Positions 1 to 10,711 of a DNA stretch of 64,000 bases are shown here, one piece after another. Below the pieces are notes generated by a model. That model saw only the letters and a list, made by a program, of their open reading frames with translations. It ran no database searches and had not been told where the DNA came from. Made by a program: the position numbers and the translations under genes. The DNA is from Phragmites australis (taxonomy: Eukaryota > Streptophyta > Magnoliopsida > Poales > Poaceae), in the NCBI RefSeq assembly GCF_958298935.1, contig NC_084925.1, positions 17,915,001 through 17,979,000 of the forward strand, written 5' to 3'. How positions within the stretch are numbered: the stretch's first letter is position 1; each line of letters opens with the position of its first letter.

Positions 1-2912
1 CAGGAGAAGCACAGAGGAGGGTCGCCGAAGCTTTTCCCCGCCGTTTCCCCTCCTTCCCCAGCCGTTTCCCGCACGGATTGGAGCCGCCCGCGCCTTCTTC
101 CCCAACGGCGGCAACCGAGCTCCGCCGTCCTCCGTCGCCCTGCTATTCTACAGCCTCACCGGCCTAACCCGCTGCACGGTGAGCTTCCCCATGCTCCTGT
201 ACACCTTATGCGCGCGCCGTCTTCTCTCTGTCCCGTCGCCGGCGCGATGTTCCGCGGTGGTTGAACCGCCGCCGCCTCCCCACGCATGCCGCCGATCGTA
301 CCGCCATCGAGCTCACCAGTCGGGAAGCGTGCCGTTAGGTCTACGCGCTCACGTAGAACGTGTAGGTGTGCTCGGCCGGGCTTATTGCGTCGCCGTTCAC
401 TGTCGGCGCGTCAAAACTGTGCCGCCGCCGTGCTAGTTTTGCCTCTCGCCGCCGCTCGCCGTGCTCCGGCCGTCACCGGCGTCGACGTGTGCCCCCACCG
501 TGACCGTGTGCTCGCGCTAGTGCCATTTTCGCCCTCGGCCGAGCCGTTCAGCCGGCCGCCGGCAGCCACCGCAAAGGCCGCTGGCCGTCCGCCAGTTGCG
601 CGCGCGCAGCGGCCGTGGCTGATTTTGACTTCGGTCAAGGGAGCCAGTCCCACTGGTCAGTGGCTTGGGCTAGATCGGTGCCGGTAGAAAAAGGTGTGGG
701 CCCATTTTAATATTTGAGGAAATCAGAAATTGCGAATTTAATATCTGTTGAGTTGATAAATCGGCTGAAATCTTGAAAAATGCATAGGATATTTTGTAGA
801 ACTCCAAAATTCATGAGATCAATTTTGTTGGCTTTATTATGCCATGATCTATCCATTAAAAATACTAGTGGCTATGAAATGTGTGCTGTGAATTATTGAA
901 TTAATGAAATATATTTAGATTTGATAATTCATAGTTAAAGTTTGGTATTTCCAAAATTGATGAATCCAATTTTGTTATTCTTGTTTTAATACCCCCTGTT
1001 CAGCAAAAATAATCGCCCACATGTTAGATGTTGTTACAATTCTATATAGGTTTAAGCTTAATTAATCCTAGACATGTTCAAACGTTTAGCAGTAGTCCCA
1101 CTTAAGAAAAATCTTCGATGCTTTAGAACTCATGCCCTGATGAATTGCACTGTTATCGCATTCTATGGAGCATCCTTTATTTCATAACATTCATATTCGT
1201 TACATTGCACGCGTTATTCTTTTAGGGAACTTCGACCCGGCGAACAAGGCGAACGAGGCTGTCCCCGGAGGTTCCCGCAGTGGTGATCGTGACTCGGGTA
1301 GTGTCGGGCAGCCGTCAGGGCAGCAAGGCAAGCATCTATCATATTGCACCGTGTCTACTTGAAAATCTAATATGTTATCTACGCTTATGTATACATTGCA
1401 TGTGTCGGGTACCGAGTCGGGTAGAACCTATGCCTATGCATTCTCCCGTTTCGATCACGTGTCATGTGTTATTCCTTAGAGCCTAGTGGTGTCGTCGAGG
1501 TCTAATTATAGTTCGCTATGCTTAGTGGTACTTAGGCTTTCCGGTAGAAGTCGACGACGGCGTCCACCGTTGTCGCGAGCCTAGGGCTTATTACTTGTTC
1601 ACCCTTGTGGTTGTGTTGATGATGAGTCGGTTTGGTGAATGGTGAGTTGAGACGAGGTGTGGGCGGTGTTAGGGGTGTCATCTGCTCACGAGGAGTCCTC
1701 AGGCAGTTCGGGGAGGGAACACGGACACCGTAGACCGCTTGCACCGGTTAAGCACCGACCGTCGGTGTAGTCGGCTTTAGCACTTACCTTACTCACCACA
1801 TGCTGATATAATGGTAGGCGAGCTGATTACCTTCGCAGACGTGGTCATGTGGGCCTCGTCATAGACGGTGTGAGTCCGGTTTGAGTCCGGGCTCTTAGCG
1901 GTATTAGTTTGCTCGGGGAGTAGTTCTAATATCGCCGCGCTGAGCTATGGTTGATCCACATGGTTGGGCCTAGTTGGGAAAGGTTGTCACGGGTACCCCC
2001 TTGTGCGCATCTTAGTGGGTGGCACAAGCCGTATGGTCCCTGTGTCATGTGGGTCCAGGAGTATCCCCTGCAGGGTGTATAATCAGTTCGAACTGCCGCG
2101 CTCTCGGTCATGAGCATTGCTATCGCTTATCTCCACCGAGCGACCATGTTTTGGTCATAGAGTTTCGATGTGGGTTGTGGCATGGTTGGTTTGGGTGGTT
2201 TGGTCGGTATGTGGTCGGTGGTTTGGTGGTAATGGTTTACTTTTGTACACTTGTTGTTTATATATCTGTTCTGATCAGTTGGTTGGCAGGGTTTGAGTCG
2301 GTGGTTGGTTAAGTTGGTTGCTTACACCTAGAGTCTAGGTTGCTTACCGCTTAATGAACTTAAACATGTCTTAATCCTTGCTACAGCTTTAAATGCATGA
2401 TCCTTGGAGTCGAGAATATATATATACTCATACTGTGTAAGACTTGCTAGTACCTTCGTACTAAGGGGTGTTGCCCTTAAGTTGCTTTCAGGTTCACAGG
2501 TTGGCGAGGAAGAGGCAGTTTTCGGCTACTTTTTGCCTGCCGATCTGGGTGGCGGGCAGGAGTAGCACATTCTACTCCGAGCTCTGGCGCTTTTGGTATG
2601 AAGTCTAAGGGCATACGGCTCCATACTCTTTTGTTGTATAGGTTTACCTTCCGCTGCGTAGTTGTTGTTGTTCTTCTTTTGTTGTAAATTGTGGAAGCAG
2701 TTGCATGTTTAAGTATTGTAATACAGCTTAATTACTTGCTCTCTATTAAACTGTGTTGTGATATTTGAGTTGGAAGGCATGTGGTCAGATCCTGGGCACA
2801 AAACACGTGCCGGGACTACCGGAATGGTATTCTGGTTAATCGTCGAGGTTGTGATTATGAACAATGATCCTCCTGATGATTAATTAGAATACTATTTGGA
2901 CGGTTCCTCACA
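1..2912 (+). repeat. Family-L long LTR, 5' end cut by the window
   Basis: This stretch matches 38762-42452 nearly base for base from position 1 to its end in TTCCTCACA at 2912. By comparison with that complete copy, about 0.75 kb of its left end lies outside the window. The first 700 bases are GC- and CpG-rich and then turn AT-rich, as in the other copy. A twin palindrome lies at 2084-2107. It could be a solo LTR or the 3' LTR of an element to the left; the window does not show which. The open frames in its GC-rich part are not convincing genes. Assignment to a Tekay/Del-like gypsy lineage is inferred from length and end sequences. Confidence 0.85.
2084..2107 (+). other. Twin palindrome in family-L LTR, copy 1
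   Basis: CAGTTCGAACTG, a perfect 12-bp palindrome, abuts CCGCGCTCTCGG, an imperfect one. The same paired arrangement recurs in other LTR families at 41624, 52505 and 62288. Confidence 0.8.
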
Positions 2913-3178
2913 TCGGCGACCCCCCTTGATCCTTAGCCACTGCCCGGCTCTGGAGGTACTTCGTCCGGAGCTTGGCGACGACGCGTCGGAGGTGAAGCCG
3001 AATGCTAGGTGGGGGAGGTGGTCCGCGACCCCCTCGGCCCTTAGCCACTGCCCGGCTCTGGAAGTACTCCGTCCGAAGCCTGGCGATAGCGTGTCGGAGG
3101 CAAAGCTGAAGCCTAGGGAGGCGAGGTGGTCCGCGACCCCCTCAGCCCTTAGCCGCTACCATGAATTGCGGTCTCTGC
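2913..3178 (-). repeat. 108-bp tandem repeat, part 1 (Tat-1 interior)
   Basis: About two and a half copies of a 108-bp unit occur here, recognised by the recurring GACCCCCT...CTTAGCCACTGCCCGGCTC blocks. The unit length is a multiple of three. One frame on each strand stays open across it, giving a 36-residue repeat either way. On the minus strand, which is the coding strand of Tat-1, the repeat contains GVADHL...SDAS...GRSTSRAGQWLR. The same unit resumes at 4925, so the array was split by what lies between. The likely setting is the gag or leader region of the minus-strand Tat-1 element; that placement is inferred. Confidence 0.75.
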
Positions 3179-3480
3179 AATGGACAGTCAAGGGTTCCAC
3201 TCTTTTTCCTATGCCATAAAGCGTGGGCTTTTATTAAATGTTTGTATAACACTAATAAAATGACATATGAAATGTGTCTTTAAAGGAGATGGTAGGGTAA
3301 TGATTTTACCTTTTACCATACATGTTTGAGTCACGCGGGTCATACCTTTCTCAGCAGGGAGGTGGATTCTTATACCCCTTTGATCTGTATGCTGTGCACT
3401 TTGGAGGCCAGCGGGTTTCGTATCCCTTCAGCGAAGGTTTGTGTAAGACTCCTTAGCATGTATTAATGCCATAGGTCCTA
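3179..3480. other. No gene seen; unassigned spacer
   Basis: Mixed-composition sequence between the 108-bp repeat and the satellite-like array. I see no long frame, RNA gene or recognisable transposon terminus. It probably came in with the array. Confidence 0.5.
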
Positions 3481-4622
3481 CACACTATCGGAGCTATGCA
3501 ATACCTTTCAGAAAACCTAGGCAGTCTTGCCTTCCAGGTGACCTAGGCATACTACGCTCGCAGTGTGTAGGCTTGTCGTGCTCCCGAGGAAATACCCGGG
3601 GTGCACCGCAACACTGTCCACCAAGGATGTGCCCTGGCGCGTGGCATTTATATGACCGAGGCTATGCAATGCCTTCCAGGACACCCTGGGCATAATCTGC
3701 CTTGCAGGTGACCTAGGCACAAGCGGTGCCCGTGGTATATAAACATGTCATGTAGAGAGGATTCCTTGCGACAATATTCCTCGAAGCATCGCATCCTCAC
3801 ATCTGGGCAGTCCCCTGTTATGCGGCATCCACACACTATCGAGGCTACACAATACCTTCTAGGAAACCTAGGCAGCCTTTCCTTCCAGGTGACCTAGGCA
3901 TGCTACGCCCGTGGTGTGTGGGCTCCACTTCCTACCAGGGCAAAGCCTACTCTCTGAGAAACCTTTTCAGGTGACCTTGGGTTTAGGAAAGCAATGCTTA
4001 CTGGTGCGTGGGCTTATCACGCCTCTAAAGAAATCCTCTGGGGGTGCCGCAACTACATTACCAAGGAAGTCCCTTGATAACTGGCATCTACACACTATCG
4101 AGGCTACATAATACCTTCGAGGAAACCTAGGTAGTCTTGACTTCCAGGTGACATAGGCATGCTATGCTCGTGGTGTGTAGGCATGTCGTGCAACGAGGAT
4201 TCCTTGTGATAGTATTCCTAGGAGCACCGCAACTCTGCCACTGAGGACATCCCCCTGAGGCGTTGCTTTGACACCCGAGGCTATGCAAATGCCTTCCAGG
4301 TCAAACTGGGCATAATTTACCTTGCAAGTGACCTAGGCATAAGCGGCACCCACAGAGTGAGGGCCTCACTATCTACCAAGATTACGCAATGGCTTCCAGG
4401 AAATCTAGGCAGTCTTGCCTTCCAGGTGACCTAGGCATGCTACGTCTGTGGTACGTGGGCTTGTCACGCCATCCGAAGATGTCCTACGGGTGGCGCCGCA
4501 ACATGGTCTATCAAGAAAGTCTCTTGATACGTGGCAACTACACTTCCGAGGCAACACAATGCCTTCCAGGAAACCTGGGCAGACCCGCCCCCAGGCAACC
4601 TAGCCACGATGCGTCTGCGGGA
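3481..4622. repeat. Satellite-like higher-order tandem array
   Basis: A diverged tandem repeat built on blocks such as AGGAAACCTAGGCAG and CTTCCAGGTGACCTAGGCA. The GGCTAYRCAAT-like unit starts fall near 3493, 3661, 3844, 3945, 4103, 4280, 4380 and 4551. The spacings are 168, 183, 101, 158, 177, 100 and 171, which suggests a three-part higher-order unit of about 440-450 bp. Subunits at equal phase resemble each other more than their neighbours do: 3661 and 4103 share GAGGATTCCTTG, and the short ones end in CTACCA. I do not recognise the family. Confidence 0.75.
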
Positions 4623-4924
4623 TAGTAGGGATTTTACATGGTTATACTAGCTAAGTTTTGCAGTCTACTATTGGAAATAGAAGCTACCAGTAGCATAGAA
4701 TATAGCTAGGTTATATAACTATTCTTGCTAAATAAGAATGTAACTTAAGTTCTACTACTTCTACCTAGTGGCTATCTATTGAAAAAAGACTTCTAGCAGT
4801 AAGGTTGGAGGCCTCCAATAGACTCGAACCTGGCCGTATGAAAGATGGATCACTAGGTAAACTACTTGGTGGTAATTAGCGGGTGTACTTTTGTAAGAAT
4901 AAGGCCTCTACTACGTGGTTCGGT
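4623..4924. other. AT-rich spacer with a tRNA-like B box
   Basis: No open frame of note. The minus strand has GGTTCGAGTC (4821-4830), which fits a polymerase III B box, with a possible weak A box about 30 bases upstream and a T run further downstream. This could be a degraded tRNA-derived SINE, but no cloverleaf or clear ends are visible. Confidence 0.3.
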
Positions 4925-5150
4925 GGCCTCGAAGCCTGGGGCTAGGGTGGGAGAGGCGGTGCTTGACCCCCTGAGCCTTTAAACATTGCCTGACCCCGGA
5001 GGTAATCCGTCCGGAGCCTGGCGATGGCATGTTGGAGGCATAGTCGAAGATTAGTTGGGAGAGGCGGTCCTCAACCGCCTCGGCCCTTAGTCACTGCCTG
5101 GCTCCGAAGGTGCTCCGTTCAGAGCCTGGCGACGCTGTGTCCACGACTCA
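4925..5150 (-). repeat. 108-bp tandem repeat, part 2 (Tat-1 interior)
   Basis: Two more diverged copies of the unit seen at 2913-3178, with the same CTTAGTCACTGCCTGGCTC and GAGCCTGGCGA blocks. It continues directly into gag-like sequence on the minus strand. Confidence 0.7.
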
Positions 5151-6097
5151 GTTCTCGTTGCTGGTCGTGGTACCGTTGGTAGGGTTGGTAGCGATGGTAC
5201 CGGGTTGAGGGGCCGGGGATTTGCCCAGGAGTTAGCCCCAGGCCTTCGGACCCTACGCCGTCCTTCGCGCGCTCCTTCTGTGGCTAGGTATTCTGCTTAC
5301 CTTCCGGGGTATTCCTCCCGGAAGGTCATGAGGGTGCGGTAGTCGTTGGTGTTATGGCCGCGTCCTGGTCTATGCAGGACGCACCCGTGTGCCTCTGGGG
5401 GTGCCGGAGCTTGGAGTTATCATTGGTGTGTCCCAGAGCCTGTGGTTTCCCCCGGGTCCTCTTCCCCCTTGGGAGACCATCGAGGCTGCCCGGCGCACCG
5501 GCTTTTGGGGCCAAAGTGGTTATGACTATGCCCCCTCGGATGAGGTGGGCTTGGGTCCCTGTGCATGGTTGGCGTTGCGAGGGTGGCATCGGAGGCGCTA
5601 GTGGGGTCCGCGCACCCCAGAGCCCTCCGTGTCCTTGGAACCCTCTTTCGTCTGAGGGGCCCAAGGAGGGCGCTGGGTGGACAAAGTTTCCGAAGATGCT
5701 GGCTCGTTCGGGGTATCTCAGGTGTGGTCGAAGGGGATACCTGGGGACCAAGTCCAGGTGGGAGCACTCCTGGGTTGGACCGCCCATAACCATTGGAAGG
5801 CGGTCTACTTGGCAATGGCTTCAACCGCGTCCTCTCCTGATGCGGTGAGGTCTTCGTCGTGCAGAGGCTTGAAGGCCTTCATGCCGTCTGGAGTTCCTGT
5901 ACCGACCCAGGGTTTTGTGTTGGCCAAGGTCGAAGGAACGCTGTCCCACACGGCAGCAGAGCTGGAGCATGCATACGGTGTGTATGGCTGAGGCAGCCAT
6001 GCATATGGTTGCATGCTTGCAATGGTGGCTATGGCGGTTTTAGCTAACCCTTTGGTGGTTTTCCTTGTGGGTTCCTACCTCTCTTAGCACTTCTGTG
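5151..6097 (-). pseudogene. Tat-1 gag N-terminal remnant
   Basis: Minus-strand coding remnant just downstream of the Tat-1 PBS. The pieces at 5805-6014 and 5420-5824 give a Pro/Ser/Ala-rich, low-complexity protein (for example MQPYAWLPQPYTPYAC) interrupted by stops and frame changes. Position and composition match the start of Tat-2 gag, and the leader just after the PBS is nearly identical to that of Tat-2. No gag core or zinc knuckle is reached before the 108-bp repeats. A plus-strand frame of 164 codons overlaps it and is probably chance. The link to gag rests on position and on the shared leader. Confidence 0.6.
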
Positions 6098-6121
6098 TTC
6101 GAATCCCCACGGATGGCGCAC
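6098..6121 (-). other. Primer-binding site of Tat-1
   Basis: On the minus strand the LTR end is followed by GTGCGCCATCCGTGGGGATT and then CGAAC. The plus-strand Tat-2 element has the near-identical GTGCACCGTCCGTGGGGATT at the same place, so this is the tRNA primer site of the family. Confidence 0.8.
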
Positions 6122-7047
6122 TGTTGACGCAAGAGTTCATCTTGCCCCAGCAAGTACGGCGAGAGGTTCTTCTAAGGAGGAGACTCAAGCTTGGAGACGA
6201 AGTTTAAGAGGAAGGAACACCACAGATGTATTGATGGTAGAAAAAATGGATCGCTCTGGGAGGAGTATCACAGCAAGGCTTGGTGTGTTTTCTCCTTTCT
6301 GTCTTTTTTAGCTGTCTTGCCCGTCCCCTGCCTAGAAGACTATGGCCTCCTATTTATAGGGCTGTGCGTAGCTTGGCGTACAAGTTATCATAATGTACAA
6401 ATATCTGGGATATGACCGAATTACTGGGTCTTATCCCGGATAACTACTTTCTACCCGATCGGTGGAGATAAATATCCATCATGGTAACTATCGTGGTGCC
6501 TTCCCCCTGGAGTGCGGCAAGCCGATCGCTGATTGCTGCTTGTCACTGCACTATCAGGGGTGTCAGGATAGCCTCCATCACGCCGGGGTGTCAGAGCAGC
6601 GTCCATTAGCCTAGGATTTTAATGCCGGTCACTTCCTTGTAGGAAAAGCACAACTGGTGCTCCCCTTCTGGTAGATCTTTCCTAAGACCTGCTGACTCAC
6701 CTTGCTGCCTTTAGGAAGGCAGCCTGAGTAGCCTGAGGTGGAAGCCTCGGGAGGCATGCGACCGGGAGGTGAAAGCTTTGGGAAGCAGGACTCTGGAAGG
6801 CCGAGGCTTCAGGAGGCCGAAGCTTCGGGGGACCGAGGCTTCGGGAGGTTAGGTTTTTGGGAGCCTTCGGGAGATAGAGTCGGCTGAGCCAAGGGAAGGT
6901 TCGCAGGTACGAAGGGGTACCATGATGGGATCTGATGACTTTGGAGATCGAGCCTTTAACTGAGAGTCCTGAGACCAAGGCTCCGGAAGGACCTGGGTAG
7001 TAATCTTCAACCATTATCCTTAGGCTGGTTGATTTTCCCCCTCAACA
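6122..7047 (-). repeat. 5' LTR of Tat-1
   Basis: A 926-bp LTR in minus orientation, TGTTGAGGGG...GCGTCAACA. It is recognised by its similarity to the Tat-2 and Tat-3 LTRs near its 3' end, and by the PBS beside it. A TATA box (TATAAATA on the minus strand) is at 6351-6358. Its U3 carries a cluster of CTTCGGGAGG-like motifs (about 6720-6860). Its U3 differs clearly from that of Tat-2, so it is a sister subfamily. It adjoins SIRE-like gag at 7048; the partner LTR is not in view. Confidence 0.85.
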
Positions 7048-7433
7048 CAATGTCATCCCTAAGCTCCTTTTCCCTTGCATGGTTAGTCTTTAAAGATGAT
7101 ACATCATCACATTATGATAAGTAAGGTATTTCATGAAGATCATCACAAGATGTAGATGCATTGATCTTAAGTACTTTAGTAGTAGATAATTCATTTAGAG
7201 AAGAATCAATAGCATCATAAGCAAGTTCAAGTTCTTGATATTTGCATTTCAAGTCAACATGCCTAAGCTTTAGCTTTTTGTTACTAGCCTCAAGAGACTT
7301 GCTAGATGCAACCACTTCATCATTTTTCTTAAGCACATCATTGCGCTTAGCAAGTAACTCATTGTGACTAGAATTAAGCATGGCATTAGCATTTTCAAGA
7401 GACTTGAATTTAGCTTTTTGTTTCTTGATGGTA
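7048..7433 (-). pseudogene. SIRE-like copia gag remnant, C-terminal coiled-coil part
   Basis: Minus-strand fragment of copia gag. The frame at 7112-7381 encodes an 89-residue heptad-like helix (SSKSLEASNKKLKLRHVDLK), typical of the coiled-coil segment in SIRE/Opie-type gag. Its N-terminal continuation is at 18940-19625, beyond the Tat-2 insertion. Joining across Tat-2 keeps the reading frame at the insertion site, which confirms that the two pieces were once contiguous. Tat-1 cuts the other side at 7047. Confidence 0.8.
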
Positions 7434-7438
7434 GTAGC

Positions 7439-8252
7439 TGTTGGGGGTCGTTATTAAGGACCCCCGATGCCCCCTTGGCTTAATTAGCTCAGCCTCCCAA
7501 AGGCTAAGCTTGTTCCTGCCTTCCAAAGCCCCAGCCTTCCGGAGCTCAACCTCTCGAAGGTTCAGCCTTTGACTCTTCGGCCTCCCGATGCCTCCCCTTC
7601 CGAAGCCCGGGCCTTCTGGAGTTCCACCTCCCGAAGCCCTGGTCCCTGAGGCTTCGGCCTCTCGCTGCCTGGGCAAGCTTCCCAGAGGTTACTGGGTGAG
7701 TCATCAGGCCTCGGGAAAAATGTGCCAAAAGGCAAGAACCAGTCATACTTTGCCTGCGAGGAAGTGACTGGCATTAAATGCCTAGGCTAGTGGACGCCGC
7801 TTTGACACCCTAGCACGATGGTACCTATCCTTACACCCTTAGCGGTGCGGCACCGAGCCGCAATTGGCGACCGCCTTGCCCCCTTCAGGGGGCATGCACC
7901 ATGATAATACCACGATGGATATTTATCTCCTGACAGGATAGGATAGAAGGTAGTCATCCGGCATAAGGCTCCATAATTTGGCTGGATCCTGGATATTTGT
8001 ACATTATGATAACTTGTACACCAAGCTACGCATGGCCCTATAAATAGGAGGTCATGGTCCTTGGGGCAAAGGACGAACACAGAACGCGAATCACAACAAA
8101 CCTGTGATTCTCCCCTAGATTGATCCATTTTTCCTATCATCAATATACTCATGGTGTTCCTTCCTCTCAAACTTTGGTTCCAAGCTTGAGTCTCCTCCTT
8201 AGAAGAAACTCTCGCTGTATTTGCTGGGGAAAGAAGAACTCTTGCTCCAACA
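7439..8252 (+). repeat. 5' LTR of Tat-2
   Basis: TGTTGGGGGTC...CTCCAACA, 814 bp, the same length as the 3' copy at 18126. A TATA box (TATAAATA) is at 8039-8046. A block of CTTCCGAAGC/CTTCGGCCT-type motifs fills about 7500-7680. Confidence 0.92.
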
Positions 8253-8277
8253 GTGCACCGTCCGTGGGGATTCGAAC
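8253..8277 (+). other. Primer-binding site of Tat-2
   Basis: GTGCACCGTCCGTGGGGATT followed by CGAAC lies directly after the LTR, as in Tat-1. Confidence 0.8.
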
Positions 8278-8300
8278 ATAGAAGTGCTAAGAAAGGTAGG

Positions 8301-8837
8301 ATGCCACCCAAGAAAAAGATCACCAACGCCGCATCGGCAGCGGCCGAACCCCAGTCACGCCTTCACAGTAGTTCAACTGGCTATACGCGGCCGACACCAA
8401 CGATGGCCCCCCCCCCCAGCCAGGGTGAACGGGAACCTTACAGCCACCACCGACCCAACCACAACTACAGCTATGGGCGACACCGAAGGGTTCTCTACCC
8501 TTGGGACCCAGCAGCAGCAAGGCGAGACCCCGCTGCACCCCTAGGGGCTGCGACCGGTGCTACCGCCAGATACACCTCTCCGCCCGAGCAGCAATCACGC
8601 TTGGCGGCACTCTTAGCACAGATGGAGAAGCTACGGACGGCCCTACGGGCCGAGCAGGAAGCTACCCACACCTTCACTGCCACTCCTGGGATGACCGGCG
8701 CGTTTTTGACCCAAGCTCTACGAACAGGTGAGCCCCTCGGCGCAAGGACACGACTCGTTCGATCCTTGGAGCCCTGGGGCCGGCATCATGAGGACCCCCT
8801 GCAAGACCACGACTGTCCCCTGCGGGTCGACCTGTAG
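8301..8837 (+). pseudogene. Tat-2 gag, N-terminal region
   Basis: Begins at an ATG 48 bases after the LTR (MPPKKKITNAASAAAEPQSR), which I take as the original start. About 178 codons follow: a basic and Pro-rich beginning, then a short helical stretch (QQSRLAALLAQMEKLRTALR). The frame is lost towards the 3' end and stops at 8837. This is the poorly conserved part of gag ahead of the capsid-like core. In an intact element it would assemble the cytoplasmic particle. Confidence 0.75.
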
Positions 8838-9974
8838 GCCATATCCTTCCTGGAAGGTTTTTGGACCCCAAAGTTGTCCAAGTTTAAAGGCAATTCAGAC
8901 CCCGACGAGTTCGCTCGATCCTACGCCCTAGCCATAGAGGCAGGTGCAGACCGACCACCATGGCTAAATACTTCCCCCACGCCCAAGAAGGGGTGGCCAT
9001 ACACTTGTTCTAGGCACTGGACCCCGGTACCATTCACACCTGGTCCCAACTCCGAGACCTCTTCTGCAGCAACTTCCACGGCACCTTCATCGAACTAGTA
9101 ACCTCCGGCAGCCTGTTCACTATCAGGCCGGGGCCAGATGAAACCCTCCGAGACTACTTCCGAAGGTTCTCCCAGACCAAAGCCCAGATTAGGGGCATAT
9201 CGGACTCTCCGGTCATCGATACCGCAACCCAGGGCCTAGCCGAATACGCAAGGTAGAAATCCTCATGAACAAGTTTGAGGAATAAGCACGAGTAGAGGAG
9301 AAAAAGCTCCACCGGAGGTGCTCACAAGCTAGCGAAGCTTCACATGCCAGCACCGAGAGACCACACTTGTAGGTCGGATCATCACATGCCCCAGCTCCCC
9401 CGATAAAAAGGAGCTTCGAGGAGGCCCTTACCGTCGAGTCCCAAAGGGGGCGACAGCGGCAACGCCAAAATATCAGCAATATCAACCCAAGCCGTGGGGC
9501 TTCGAACCAAAGCCAGCCCAGGGGACATGGCTGAGGACGCTCCGGAGGCCTCCCAGAGTGAAGCCATGCACCAAACCCACGTTCTGAGGAAGAATCCTTG
9601 TGCTCTACACGGCGCAAGATGAGGGCACAATACTGATAACTGCCGAACCCTCACCACCTTTCGAGAGAAGTTCCTCGGGAGATAGGGGGCCCTCACCTCC
9701 AACGGTGGGCCCCCCAAGGGGCAGTCCAAAGATCGCAGGCATCAGCCAACCGACGGGTAGACCACCTGGCCCAACAAAATCCTCTATAGCGGGCCCTACC
9801 TTCACCACCCCAGTCATCCCTAGAACCGCACAGTGACGAAGGAGCGCAGGGCAAACGGATCGTCCTCGCCATTACCAGCGGAGGGAGCTCCAGAGGCACT
9901 TCAAAATGACAGCGACGAGACTATGCCTGCGGGGTGCACCACATTGGAGCAACTAGCATCCACTGACAGGCCCC
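8838..9974 (+). pseudogene. Tat-2 gag core and zinc-knuckle remnant
   Basis: Reading across frames gives the retrotransposon gag core: FKGNSDPDEFARSYALAIEA near 8877, then THTWSQLRDLF-like and ETLRDYFRRFSQTKAQIRG up to about 9230. A Cys/His piece (CALHGA...HNTDNC) near 9600 looks like a decayed zinc knuckle. Several stops and frame changes interrupt it, for example after QGLAEYAR near 9255. Order and motifs match the gag of RIRE2-like elements. No frame longer than about 80 codons remains, so it cannot make gag now. Confidence 0.75.
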
Positions 9975-10711
9975 AGACTGGGCCGACGCACCCATAACAT
10001 TCACCGTCGATGACTTTGAAGGGGTAAAATTTCTCCACTCCGATGCCCTGGTCCTCTCAACCAATATCGCTGAAGTCGAGGTCCGAAGAATACTGGTCGA
10101 TGGAGGTAGCTTGGTGGACCTCCTATTCATGCATGACATTGACCAGCTCTGAATTCCGCGAAGTTGGCTCTCACCAAGCAGCAAACCCCTCCAGGGATTC
10201 AATGGAGCCCCCCCTCAACGCCCAAGGATAGATAGAAGTCTCGGTCATCTTCGGCGAGAGCTTTGCATCACGATCCGAGTTTATCACCTTCGACGTCGTG
10301 GACGTACCATACGCCTACAATGCCATCCTAGGACAAGGGACCCTGAACAGATTCGGAGCTGTACCCCATCACAATTACCTTTGCCTGAAAATACCCGGAC
10401 CCCAGGGGCTAATAACCATCCACGGCGACCAAGACCTGGCTAGACGCATTGAGTATGGGCACCCCGCTCTGCTCCCCAGTTGCCATATCCACTCTATGAC
10501 ATGGGAGGACTCGAAAGATCCTCCGTCGACGCACCCCGAGCACCGCTGCCCTCCGAGGCCACAGCTAGAAGGGGACATAAAGCTAGTCCCCATACACCAA
10601 GGCCAACCCGACCGGACCTTCCAAATAGGGCCAGACCTTGCCTCTGGGCAAGAAACCCAACTTCTGGCCGTCTTACGGAGTAACCTCGATACCTTTGCAT
10701 GGTCCTCATAG
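9975..10711 (+). pseudogene. Tat-2 aspartic protease
   Basis: The active-site region reads VRRILVDGGSLVDLLF near 10080-10130, with DGGS where many families have DTGS; DGGS is usual in this lineage. It is followed by GFNG, then VDVPYAYNAILGQGTLNRFG (10297 onward) and CLKIPGPQGLITIHGDQDLA. The last segment is a 137-codon frame (10298-10711). The protease would cut the Gag-Pol precursor. Stops occur near 10150 and 10229 and a frame change lies between, so it is broken. Confidence 0.85.

Noticed and set aside
3481..4622. CRISPR-like array
   Set aside because: Units are 100-180 bases, diverged and without regular spacers; this is a eukaryotic satellite-like repeat.
4820..4870. tRNA gene
   Set aside because: Only a B box is convincing; no acceptor stem or cloverleaf can be drawn.
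5354..5848. Plus-strand frame of 164 codons
   Set aside because: It overlaps the Tat-1 gag remnant on the opposite strand in GC-rich sequence; no motif supports it.
7410..7774. Minus-strand frames of 60-90 codons in the Tat-2 LTR
   Set aside because: Produced by the repeated CTTCCGAAGC-type motifs in U3 and not kept in the 3' LTR.
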